From NCBI GenBank assembly GCA_023410875.1, contig JAEYPH010000030.1, forward strand, positions 1 through 32,828: DNA of 32,828 bases. Reading direction: 5' to 3'. This stretch comes from Bacillota bacterium (GTDB lineage: Bacteria > Bacillota > Clostridia > Christensenellales > UMGS416). Of the stretch, positions 23,770 to 31,389 are shown one piece after another. The position numbers and the translations under genes were made by a program. The stretch's first letter is position 1, and every line of letters starts with the position of its first letter. Under the pieces are notes generated by a model. That model searched no databases, had not been told where the DNA came from, and worked only from the letters and a program-made list of their open reading frames with translations.

Positions 23770-23825
23770 CGATTTTCGCAACGAAGGCCCTTTGTTAGTC
23801 AACTAAATGCATTGTCCTTTCAATG

Positions 23826-23887
23826 ATGGGGGCCGAAGGTTTCCAAAGGGCGACCGGAAAGCCCTTTGGTCGCGCCCGAGAGGCGCG
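23826..23887 (+). repeat. Two-hairpin intergenic repeat, copy C
   Basis: GCCGAAGGTTT, stem CCAAAGGGC/GCCCTTTGG, then CGCGCC-CGAGA-GGCGCG. The first half matches copies A and B; the loop of the second hairpin is different. It lies between gyrB and gyrA. Confidence 0.85.
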
Positions 23888-23892
23888 AACCC

Positions 23893-24040
23893 CTGCGGCA
23901 GAGCCGTCCCCTTTGGGGGAAGGTGGCCGATGTGCGTAGCGCCGGATGAGGGGTCTCGTGAACGCGAACTGGAACACCTCATCAGTCACCTTCGGTGACA
24001 GCTTCCCCTCAAGGGGAAGCCTTGCGGGGCGGCTCACCAT
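23893..24040. repeat. MITE-like inverted-repeat element between gyrB and gyrA
   Basis: About 150 bases with imperfect long terminal inverted repeats: the left end carries CCCCTTTGGGGGAAGGTGG ... GATGAGG and the right end, read on the other strand, carries CCCCTTGAGGGGAAGCTG ... GATGAGG. A small hairpin GTCACC-TTC-GGTGAC lies near the right end. There is no coding capacity. It resembles intergenic elements seen widely in clostridial genomes (from memory). With copy C it fills the whole 324-base gyrB-gyrA gap. Confidence 0.65.
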
Positions 24041-24093
24041 CTGGCCGTAAGCGTTCGGCACACCGTGCCGTGAAAAGATTTTTGGAGTAGGAA

Positions 24094-26763
24094 ATGGAAT
24101 TCGATCTCAGATTGCAAAAGGTAATGCCCATCAAGCTGGAAGACGAGATGAAGAAGTCCTTCATCTCCTACGCCATGGCCACCATCATCAACCGCGCGCT
24201 GCCGGACGTACGCGACGGCCTGAAGCCCGTACATCGCCGCATCCTGTACGCGATGATCGAGCTGGGCGTGACGCCGGACAAGCCCTTCCGCAAGTCCGTG
24301 CGTATCGTCGGCGACGTGCTGGGCAAGTACCACCCCCACGGCGACACCGCCGTGTATGACGCCATGGTGCGCATGGCGCAGGATTTCTCCACCCGCTACA
24401 TGCTCGTGGAGGGCCACGGCAACTACGGCTCCATGGACGGCGACGGCGCCGCGGCCATGCGATACACCGAGGCCCGCCTGGCCAAGATCTCCATGGAGCT
24501 GCTGCGGGACATCGAAAAGCAGACCGTGAACTTCGTGCCCAACTTCGACGAATCCCTGATGCAGCCCAGCGTATTGCCGGCCCGGTTCCCCAACCTTCTC
24601 GTCAACGGCACCGGCGGCATCGCCGTGGGTATGGCCACCAACATACCTCCCCACAACCTGCGGGAAGTCATCGATGGCGCCGTCGCGATGATCGACGACC
24701 CGGAAATCGCCGTGGAAAAACTGATGGAGTTCATCCCCGGTCCCGACTTCCCCACCGGCGCGCTGGTCATGGGCCGCAACGGCATCTCCCGGGCCTATCG
24801 CACCGGCCAGGGCCGCGTCATCATGCGCGCCGCCTGCGAGATCGAGGACATGGGCAATGGGCGCAGCCGTATCGTCGTCAAGGAGATGCCCTATCAGGTC
24901 AATAAGGCCAAGCTCGTGGAAAAAATTGCAGAGCTCGTCCAAGAGAAGAAGCTGGAGGGGGTCAGCGACCTGCGCGACGAGAGCGACCGCAGCGGCATCC
25001 GCGTCGTCATAGAGCTCAAGCGCGACGTCAACGCCAACGTGGTGCTGAACTTCCTCTACAAGCACACCCAGATGCAGGAGACCTTCGGCGTGAACATGCT
25101 GGCCCTGGTGGACGGCGAGCCCAAGGTCATGGGCCTGCGGGAGGTGCTGGGCCATTACATCGAGCACCAGCGCGACGTCGTGACCCGGCGCACCAAGTTC
25201 GATCTGGAGAAGGCCCGGGCCCGCGCCCACATTTTGGAGGGCTTGATCCGCGCGCTGGACATCATCGACGCGATCATCGCGGTGATCCGCTCCTCGCCCA
25301 ACGCCAACGTCGCCAAGGCCGCCCTGATGGGCCAGGCCGACGTGACCGAGGGCCTGTTGCGCAACAACTATACCGACGTGCTGGCCGCGATGCCGGAGTT
25401 TGACTTCTCCGAAGCCCAGGCCCAGGCGATCCTGGACATGCGCCTGCAGCGCCTGACCGGCCTGGAGCGCCAGCGGCTGCTGGACGAGTTCGCCGCCCTG
25501 CAGGCCCTCATCGCAGAGCTTAGCGCCATACTGGCCGACGACGCGCTGCTGATGGCCGTGATCCGCAAGGAGCTCGTGGAGATCGCGGACCGCTTTGGCG
25601 ACGACCGGCGCACCCGCATCTGCGCCGACCCCACAGAGATCGAGGACGAGGACCTGATCCAGCAGGAGGACATGGTCGTAACGATCACGACCATGGGCTA
25701 CATCAAGCGCCTGCCGGCGGACACCTACAAGGCCCAGAAGCGCGGCGGCGTGGGCATCTCCGGCCTTACGACCCGGGAGGAGGACGTCGTGGACCAGATC
25801 CTCTCGGCCAGCACCCACGACTGGCTGATGTTCTTCACGAACCGCGGCCGCGTGCACAAGCTCAAGTGCTACCAGGTGCCCCAGGCGGGGCGCGCGGCCC
25901 GGGGCACCGCCGTTGTGAACCTGCTGCAGCTGGAGCCCGGCGAGAGCGTGAACACGGTGATCCCGCTGGCCGAGGGCCTGACCGGCGAGGGCAGCTATCT
26001 GATGCTGACGACCCGCCGCGGCACCGTCAAGAAGACGCCGGTGGCCGAGTTCGCCAACATCCGCACCGCCGGTTTGCGGGCCATCAACTTAAACGAAGGC
26101 GACGAGCTGATCTCCGCGATACTGACCGACGGCGCCTGCGACGTGCTGATCGCGACCCGTAACGGCCGGGGCCTGCGCTTCCACGAGAAGGACGTGCGCC
26201 CCCAGCACCGCTCCTCCTCCGGCGTGCGCGGCATCCGCCTGCGGGCGGGCGACGAGGTTGTGTCCGCTATCCTCGTGGACGACGCGGCGCGCATCCTGGC
26301 CGTCACCGAGCGCGGCTGTGGCAAGCGCATGGAGTTTGAGCCCTTCACCAAGAAGCGCCGCGGCGGCTACGGAATTCTGGCGCTGAAGGTCACCGATAAA
26401 ACGGGACCCTTGGTTTCCTTGACGCCTGTTTTTGACCTCAATGACATTCTGCTGATTTCCTCCGACGGCACGATCATCCGCATCAGCGCCGACGGCGTGC
26501 CGGTGCTGGGCCGCGCGGCCCAGGGCGTGCGCGTGATGCGCCTGCGGGAGGGCGACGCCGTGGTGGCTGTGGAGGTCACCGAGCAGGGCGAGGACGAGGA
26601 GATCGAACGCGCCGAGCTGCCCGAGGACACCGGCGAATTCGACAACGCCGAGACCGAGGCCGAAGCGGAAGGCGAGGATGCTGAGGAAGCCGAGGAACCC
26701 GAGGAAGGCGAAGACGCGGCGGAGGACGCCGAAGGCGAGGAAGCCGGCGACGACGAGGAATAA
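24094..26763 (+). CDS. gyrA: DNA gyrase subunit A with long acidic tail
   Basis: 889 residues. The breakage-reunion domain has the catalytic Tyr124 in AAAMRYTEARL. The quinolone region reads HPHGDTAVYDAMVRMAQ with T85 and D89 (E. coli S83, D87). The C-terminal beta-pinwheel (about 510-828) contains the GyrA box QKRGGVG and a later KKRRGGYG blade motif. It ends in about 60 residues (830-889) of which 34 are Glu or Asp, a long acidic tail. GGAG precedes the ATG by eight bases. It partners GyrB. The wide gap after gyrB is repeat-filled, so read-through or a separate promoter is needed. A strong terminator follows. Confidence 0.97.
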   Translation: MEFDLRLQKVMPIKLEDEMKKSFISYAMATIINRALPDVRDGLKPVHRRILYAMIELGVTPDKPFRKSVRIVGDVLGKYHPHGDTAVYDAMVRMAQDFSTRYMLVEGHGNYGSMDGDGAAAMRYTEARLAKISMELLRDIEKQTVNFVPNFDESLMQPSVLPARFPNLLVNGTGGIAVGMATNIPPHNLREVIDGAVAMIDDPEIAVEKLMEFIPGPDFPTGALVMGRNGISRAYRTGQGRVIMRAACEIEDMGNGRSRIVVKEMPYQVNKAKLVEKIAELVQEKKLEGVSDLRDESDRSGIRVVIELKRDVNANVVLNFLYKHTQMQETFGVNMLALVDGEPKVMGLREVLGHYIEHQRDVVTRRTKFDLEKARARAHILEGLIRALDIIDAIIAVIRSSPNANVAKAALMGQADVTEGLLRNNYTDVLAAMPEFDFSEAQAQAILDMRLQRLTGLERQRLLDEFAALQALIAELSAILADDALLMAVIRKELVEIADRFGDDRRTRICADPTEIEDEDLIQQEDMVVTITTMGYIKRLPADTYKAQKRGGVGISGLTTREEDVVDQILSASTHDWLMFFTNRGRVHKLKCYQVPQAGRAARGTAVVNLLQLEPGESVNTVIPLAEGLTGEGSYLMLTTRRGTVKKTPVAEFANIRTAGLRAINLNEGDELISAILTDGACDVLIATRNGRGLRFHEKDVRPQHRSSSGVRGIRLRAGDEVVSAILVDDAARILAVTERGCGKRMEFEPFTKKRRGGYGILALKVTDKTGPLVSLTPVFDLNDILLISSDGTIIRISADGVPVLGRAAQGVRVMRLREGDAVVAVEVTEQGEDEEIERAELPEDTGEFDNAETEAEAEGEDAEEAEEPEEGEDAAEDAEGEEAGDDEE

Positions 26764-26781
26764 ATAACAGCAAGAGCGCAG

Positions 26782-26824
26782 AAAGGGTGTGCTGCAGCAC
26801 GGATTGTTGCAGCACACCCTTTTT
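26782..26824 (+). terminator. Rho-independent terminator after gyrA
   Basis: A perfect 15-bp stem (AAAGGGTGTGCTGCA with its complement at 26808-26822) with an 11-base loop, running into a T-tract (TTTTT to 26824). It lies 18 bases after the gyrA stop. The A-rich 5' side means it could also work toward the opposite strand. Confidence 0.92.
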
Positions 26825-26870
26825 CATGATATGCTCGGAAAAGATATATAAATATTTGTTGGAGGGAACT

Positions 26871-27401
26871 ATGGGTTTGGAGGAGTTGCGGGTAGACTGT
26901 GCCGTGAAGCAAAAACGAGGGCTGCACATCATCATGGCATCCGTTATCATATGGTCTGCGGTTCTGTTTGTTCATCTATCCTCGCTGCCAGTGTTGAGCA
27001 AGAATTTGTTTACCTTTTTTTGCACCGCACCCTTGCTGCCCATTTCCTACTTCATCTCGAAAATCATCAAGGTGGACTTTCAAAACAAAAGCAATCCCCT
27101 GACCAATTTGGGCGTTTTGTTTTCGGTGAACCAAATCGTGTATCTGCTGATCGCCATGTGGGTGTTTTCGGCGGTGCCCGAAAAGATGCTGATGGTGCTG
27201 GCAATTATTTTTGGCGCGCACCTTATGCCGTATGGCTGGTTATACAAATCGAAGGTGTACTTTGTCCTATCGGTCCTAATTCCTGTTTGCGCTTTGCTTG
27301 TAGGATTGAACTATGGGCCGGCTATTTTGGCCGCGATGATGATTGTATTCGAGATGGCATTTTGTGTTGGGTTGATGGTAGAAAACAAGAACTTACGCTG
27401 A
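26871..27401 (+). CDS. DUF7010-like membrane protein
   Basis: 176 residues. GGAGG lies seven bases before the ATG at 26871; the frame is open further back, into the gyrA terminator, which is not real coding. The N-terminus MGLEELRVDCAVKQKRGLHIIMASVIIW and ISKIIKVDFQNKSNPL match my memory of the DUF7010 family of Bacillota. About five to six hydrophobic spans are present. No enzymatic motif. GC content is lower than that of the flanking genes. Function is unknown. Confidence 0.72.
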   Translation: MGLEELRVDCAVKQKRGLHIIMASVIIWSAVLFVHLSSLPVLSKNLFTFFCTAPLLPISYFISKIIKVDFQNKSNPLTNLGVLFSVNQIVYLLIAMWVFSAVPEKMLMVLAIIFGAHLMPYGWLYKSKVYFVLSVLIPVCALLVGLNYGPAILAAMMIVFEMAFCVGLMVENKNLR

Positions 27402-27497
27402 GCAAGTTGTACTGCCCATGGTTTCTTCGTCACAGACGGCGGCAAAGGTTGAAAAACAACGTCATTTCGGGTAAGAGCTCAACCGGAGGGACAGAGC

Positions 27498-28247
27498 ATG
27501 AAGTCGTACCGTAAAGTCTGTTTGCTCTTCCTTTGCATTTGCTCGCTGCTGATCGTCCTGACGCCGACGGCCCGAGCGTTTCAAGTCGCCATCCCCGGAG
27601 TGACCGTGATCGTCGGCTTCCCTCCGGGTGATCTGGAGCTCTCACTGAGGGTTCAGGAAGGTGACGCCTTCACCACGGTTCAGCCCCGCAAAGGGCAAAT
27701 CGCCTGGGAGACGCGGTACCGGTTCACCTATGACAGGGACCCGCGGGCGCAGCCGCCGGTAGAGAATGCCGCGTTGGTGGTCAGCAGCGGCGGCAAGACC
27801 TTTGAATGTCCGCTGTCGGATTTGATGCGCATCATCCATAGCAACGACATCTATTTTCTGGATGTCTCCCGGCAGACCGTGACTCGCGGCCAGTCCGTTG
27901 GACGCGCGGTGTCGCTGGCATCCATGCGCGTGCTGCTGACGCTGCTGCTGGAGGGATTGCTGTTCTTCGCCTTCCGTTACTGGAAGAAGCGCAGCTGGAT
28001 TGCCTTTGCCATCATCAACCTGATTACCCAAGGCGCTTTGAACGTCGTGATGAGTCTGCACTTCACAAACCCCTATCTGTTTTTGTTCCTGATTCCTATG
28101 TCAGTGCCGCTCCTGATCATCGAACTCATCGCGTTCGTCGTGATCGTGAACGAACACCGCAGGCGCAGGACCATTGCTTATGTCGTGGCCGCCAACCTGC
28201 TCAGCCTGCTTTTGATGCTGGTCGTCCTCATCTATCTGCCTGTGTGA
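27498..28247 (+). CDS. Exported multi-pass membrane protein of unknown function
   Basis: 249 residues, family not recognised. A cleavable-type signal peptide (MKSYRKVCLLFLCICSLLIV... ending near ARA-F) is followed by an extracytoplasmic beta-rich domain of about 110 residues (VTVIVGFPPGDLELSLRVQEG) and then four membrane spans (about 138-160, 168-188, 192-217 and 225-247) with a basic RYWKKR loop. GGAGG lies eight bases before the ATG. It may sense or bind something outside and anchor in the membrane, but no known domain is visible. It lies alone between the DUF7010-like gene and the CPBP protease. Confidence 0.72.
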   Translation: MKSYRKVCLLFLCICSLLIVLTPTARAFQVAIPGVTVIVGFPPGDLELSLRVQEGDAFTTVQPRKGQIAWETRYRFTYDRDPRAQPPVENAALVVSSGGKTFECPLSDLMRIIHSNDIYFLDVSRQTVTRGQSVGRAVSLASMRVLLTLLLEGLLFFAFRYWKKRSWIAFAIINLITQGALNVVMSLHFTNPYLFLFLIPMSVPLLIIELIAFVVIVNEHRRRRTIAYVVAANLLSLLLMLVVLIYLPV

Positions 28248-28254
28248 CGTAAGA

Positions 28255-28283
28255 TTGAATATATGGCATGGCTTTGTTATAAT
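28255..28283 (+). promoter_or_regulatory. Promoter of the CPBP protease gene
   Basis: TTGAAT (28255-28260), 17 bases, TATAAT (28278-28283): a near-consensus promoter 55 bases before the ATG, in the 90-base gap after the preceding gene. Confidence 0.7.
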
Positions 28284-28337
28284 CTGGCGGGATTTATTCT
28301 ATTGTAAATATTTTGGCATGAATAGAGGAATTGCTGC

Positions 28338-29201
28338 ATGATCGACAACGCAAAATCCCGCCCGATCCTGTTCATCCTGCTCTTCTACATTGTGTGCTTT
28401 GTCTTCCGGGGCTTCGAGTATCTGGTGCTCCTCACGGACCAGAGCATCATCGGCGAGGCGTTCATCCACAAACTCATAGGTATTGCCCTGCTGGCTGCTG
28501 CTTTGTGGGTGCTCAAATACCGCTGGGCGGACATCGGGTTCCGCGCGGATCGGGCCGCCAAGGGCGTTCTGACCGGCCTGCTGCTGGGCGGCGGCGCGTT
28601 CGTCGTTGCCTATGGCGTGGAGATGCTGATGCTCGCGGCGTCGGGAGACGCGCCCACGCTCCTGTTCTACGTCACGAGCTACGCGATCCAGGGGAACCGG
28701 GACATGCAGGACGGGCTGCTGTTCATCCTGATCTGCATCGCGGGGAACTTGATCAATGTGACGATGGAGGAAGGCGTTTTCCGCGGATTGTTCCTGCGGC
28801 TGGCACAGGAGAAGCATTCCTTTGCCAAAAGCTGTGTGTTCTCTGCCATACTGTTTGGCATGTGGCATATCGCCCAGCCCTTGCGCAACATGCTGGATGG
28901 TGAACAGTCTCCCATGGGTGCGCTGATGTCCGCGCTGATGCTGGTGGCAACCAGCGCGCTGCTGGCCATACAATACGGCATGCTGTTCCGGATCACGGGT
29001 TCCATATGGGCGGGCATGGCGGCCCATTTTGTCAACAACGCCAGCGCGAATCTGCTGCATGTGGCCACGGCCGCCGGCGTGGACCAGCTGCTGAGCGCGC
29101 GCATTGCCATCGCCCAGTCGCTTTCCTTTGTCGTGGTGCTGGTGATCTTTGTGCTCCATCTGCGTCGGGCCAAACAGGCAAAGGAAAGCCTGGCGGCGTG
29201 A
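28338..29201 (+). CDS. CPBP family intramembrane metalloprotease
   Basis: 287 residues with about eight membrane spans. The three CPBP (Abi/CAAX protease) motifs are intact: E144-E145-x3-R149 (TMEEGVFRG), H177 in FGMWHIAQP, and H230 with N233-N234 in AAHFVNNAS. Family members cleave or process membrane proteins or peptides; in Gram-positives some give immunity to self-made bacteriocins, but no bacteriocin gene is nearby. It has its own promoter. AGAGGA lies upstream of the ATG. The substrate is unknown. A hairpin follows the stop. Confidence 0.9.
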   Translation: MIDNAKSRPILFILLFYIVCFVFRGFEYLVLLTDQSIIGEAFIHKLIGIALLAAALWVLKYRWADIGFRADRAAKGVLTGLLLGGGAFVVAYGVEMLMLAASGDAPTLLFYVTSYAIQGNRDMQDGLLFILICIAGNLINVTMEEGVFRGLFLRLAQEKHSFAKSCVFSAILFGMWHIAQPLRNMLDGEQSPMGALMSALMLVATSALLAIQYGMLFRITGSIWAGMAAHFVNNASANLLHVATAAGVDQLLSARIAIAQSLSFVVVLVIFVLHLRRAKQAKESLAA

Positions 29202-29208
29202 ACGAATG

Positions 29209-29238
29209 CAGAGGCAGTCTATCTGTGGACTGCCTCTG
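29209..29238. terminator. Hairpin between CPBP gene and ParE toxin gene, possible bidirectional terminator
   Basis: An 11-bp perfect stem CAGAGGCAGTC/GACTGCCTCTG with an eight-base loop lies between two convergent genes. There is no T-tract on either side, so terminator function is only likely from position. Confidence 0.45.
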
Positions 29239-29257
29239 AGCGTGAAGTGCCATATGT

Positions 29258-29560
29258 CTAAAACTGGGTTTTGGTATACCGCACTGTTACGATGATGACC
29301 TGCTTTTGGGTTTCGTCCACACGATAGACCACAGTAAAGTTGCGAACGAAAAGTTGACGGTATCCTTTGTTAGCGTATGCCCCGGTTTTCCTGGGGGCGC
29401 CCCGTTGGGGCAGCGACTCCAGATCGAAAATCGCCTCTTCCAGCGCGTCCAGCAGGCGCTGTGCCGTGCCCGGCTCCAGCAGTGTTTGGGCAATGTATGC
29501 ATAAATGTCATCCAAGTCCCGATAGGCGCGCGGGAGGAGCTTCACGGCATATTTATCCAA
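29258..29560 (-). CDS. ParE/RelE-family toxin
   Basis: 100 residues with the RelE/ParE fold pattern: YAVKLLPRAYRDLDDIYAYI, a helical middle, LESLPQRGAP, then GYRQLFVRNFTVVYRVDE and VIIVTVRYTKTQF. It is the toxin of a type II pair; ParE relatives act on gyrase, RelE relatives cleave mRNA, and the sequence favours the ParE side (YRQLFVRNFTVVYRV) without proof. The start is TTG, eight bases inside the antitoxin gene end, with AGGAGG six bases upstream, so its translation is coupled to and probably lower than that of the antitoxin. It is complete. Confidence 0.88.
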   Translation of the reverse strand: MDKYAVKLLPRAYRDLDDIYAYIAQTLLEPGTAQRLLDALEEAIFDLESLPQRGAPRKTGAYANKGYRQLFVRNFTVVYRVDETQKQVIIVTVRYTKTQF

Positions 29561-29816
29561 AGTGCCGCCTCCTCAACGCAGAGAGGGCTTCCCTGGCATC
29601 CATCAGCTGGCCGTCAGCGGCGTGCTCGGCCTCGGCTTGGGCAATGGCGGCGTCCAGCTCCCGCTCTTCCAGCATGGCCTCATAGGTCTCTATGCTCATG
29701 ACGACCAAATCACCGTAGCCGTTTTTGGTGATGAAGATCGGCTCCTGTTTGGCGTGGCACAAGTCAGAAATCTCGTTGGTGTTTCTCAAGTCCGTAATAG
29801 GTCTGATTTGCGGCAT
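29553..29816 (-). CDS. Phd/YefM-family antitoxin
   Basis: 87 residues: MPQIRPITDLRNTNEISDLCH, then EPIFITKNGYGDLVVMSIETYEAML, the Phd/YefM DNA-binding fold, and an acidic, Ala-rich C-terminal helix that would wrap the toxin. AGGAGGTG precedes the ATG. The gene leads the toxin-antitoxin operon, and a palindrome over its promoter suggests autoregulation. Unlike the orphan antitoxin at 20969, this one has its toxin. Confidence 0.9.
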   Translation of the reverse strand: MPQIRPITDLRNTNEISDLCHAKQEPIFITKNGYGDLVVMSIETYEAMLEERELDAAIAQAEAEHAADGQLMDAREALSALRRRHFG

Positions 29817-29836
29817 ATGTGCACCTCCTTCCGTGT

Positions 29837-29870
29837 ACATAATTATGTCACTATTATGCACAAAATGCAA
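29837..29870 (-). promoter_or_regulatory. Toxin-antitoxin promoter with palindromic operator
   Basis: TTGCAT (29865-29870), 17 bases, CATAAT (29842-29847) on the minus strand. The perfect palindrome ACATAATTATGT (29837-29848) covers the -10 box. Phd-type antitoxins repress by binding such palindromes, so this is the likely operator. Confidence 0.65.
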
Positions 29871-29975
29871 GCGCACCATTCTGGTGGTTAATAACACTAT
29901 GCAGCTTTGCTCCCGCTGGAACAATACGCCGACCATCCTCGTCCAACCAGCAAAGCATCCGAAAGGACGATGGTC

Positions 29976-31283
29976 ATGAGATCGATCAATTTTGCATTTT
30001 TGGCAATGGCCCTGCTGTTGGCCCTGACGCCGCTGGCGGCCTGCGGCGGCCCGAGCAGCTCCGCTGCTCCCACGGCCAGCGCCGCCCCCACGGCTCAGCC
30101 TACCCAGAAAGTCGAAGATCCGGGGCCGGACATCCAGCCCATGGCCTTCAAGCCCGCGGACGCGCTCAAGCCGGCAATCTCCAAGTCTCTGGGCGCGTTC
30201 TCGCTGGATCTGTTCCAGCGCATGACCGCCGAGGGCGGCGGCAAGAATGTGTTCCTGTCGCCGCTTTCGGTGTGGCTGGCGCTGAGCATGACCTACAACG
30301 GCGCTTCCGAGGGCACCGCCGAGGGCATGGCCCAGGCGCTGCACACGGAGGGCATTTCTCTGGACGACCTCAACGCCGACAACGCCGGCCTCATGGGCCT
30401 GCTGACCGCCGCGGACCCCAAGGTGCAGATCGCCATCGCCAACTCCATCTGGATGCGCAATAGCTTTGCGCCGGACGTCAACGCCGATTTTCTGGAAAGG
30501 AACCGGCAATCCTACGCGGCGGGCGTCGAGGCGCTGGATTTCGCGAAAGAAAGCGCCGCCGGCACGATGAACCGATGGGTGGAGGATCATACCAACGGCA
30601 ACATCAAGGACTTGATTCAGCCGCCCATCCATCCGGACACGGTGATGTTCCTGATCAACGCCGTGCACTTCCAAGCGCCGTGGAAGCAGGCCTTCGACCC
30701 CAAGCTGACCCGTGACGGCACTTTCACCGCCGCCGGCGGCGCGCAGGTGCAGGCCAAATACCTGTTCCGCGAGGAAGGCAACCTGGGGTATGCCGACGAT
30801 GCGGTGACGGCTGCGCGCATCCCCTATGCCACAGGCCGGCTGGAGATGGTGGCGATACTGCCCCGGCAGCAGGCGCTGGCTGATTATGTGCGGGAGCTAA
30901 CTCCGCAGAAGTTGGAGCAGATCATCGCCAAGTGCGCCGAGACCTCCCTGCCGCTGCTGTTCCCCATGTTCAAGGTTGAGTATGAGGTTGAGCTCAACGG
31001 TATGCTCAAGGCCATGGGCATGGAGCAGGCCTTCGGGGGTTCCGCCGACTTCTCCGCGCTGAGCGACAAGCGGGGCAAGGAGCTTTTTATCAGCCAGGTC
31101 AAGCACAAGAGCTTCATAGAGGTCAACGAGCAGGGCACCGAGGCCAGCGCCGCCACATCGGTGGAGATTCGGACGGAAGCGGCGGTGATGCCAATGGAAT
31201 TCAACCAGCCCTTCCTGTACCTGATCCGCGATAGCAAAACCGGCGCGATTTTGTTCATCGGGACCATGGAAAACCCGGCGTAG
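29976..31283 (+). CDS. Lipoprotein serpin 1 (serine/cysteine protease inhibitor)
   Basis: 435 residues. A lipoprotein signal peptide ends LTPLAAC with lipidated Cys23, followed by a Ser/Ala/Pro/Thr-rich linker of about 30 residues and a full serpin domain. Serpin landmarks are NVFLSPLSVWLALSMTYNGA, FLINAVHFQAPW, and the hinge EQGTEASAAT, whose small residues are those of inhibitory serpins. Counting from the hinge and from the FNxPF strand gives P1 Glu401 and P1' Ala402. The ATG at 29976 was chosen because AAAGGA lies eight bases upstream. It should be a surface-anchored inhibitor of a neighbour, host or self protease. It pairs with the paralogue downstream. Confidence 0.92.
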   Translation: MRSINFAFLAMALLLALTPLAACGGPSSSAAPTASAAPTAQPTQKVEDPGPDIQPMAFKPADALKPAISKSLGAFSLDLFQRMTAEGGGKNVFLSPLSVWLALSMTYNGASEGTAEGMAQALHTEGISLDDLNADNAGLMGLLTAADPKVQIAIANSIWMRNSFAPDVNADFLERNRQSYAAGVEALDFAKESAAGTMNRWVEDHTNGNIKDLIQPPIHPDTVMFLINAVHFQAPWKQAFDPKLTRDGTFTAAGGAQVQAKYLFREEGNLGYADDAVTAARIPYATGRLEMVAILPRQQALADYVRELTPQKLEQIIAKCAETSLPLLFPMFKVEYEVELNGMLKAMGMEQAFGGSADFSALSDKRGKELFISQVKHKSFIEVNEQGTEASAATSVEIRTEAAVMPMEFNQPFLYLIRDSKTGAILFIGTMENPA

Positions 31284-31389
31284 CCTGCCAACATCCCCGC
31301 TGGAACCAACCACTGCTCGCTCTCGTCCAAACTGCTAAAGTAATTACTGAACAAATCGGTGTTTGCTAACAGCCGAAAGGACGATGGAA

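Noticed and set aside
23795..24061. 88-residue minus frame between gyrB and gyrA
   Set aside because: It is made wholly of the repeat elements and contains the two-hairpin repeat in frame.
24034..25857. 607-residue open frame opposite gyrA
   Set aside because: It is the shadow of the high-GC gyrA gene on the other strand, with His/Val/Gly-rich composition and no ribosome site.
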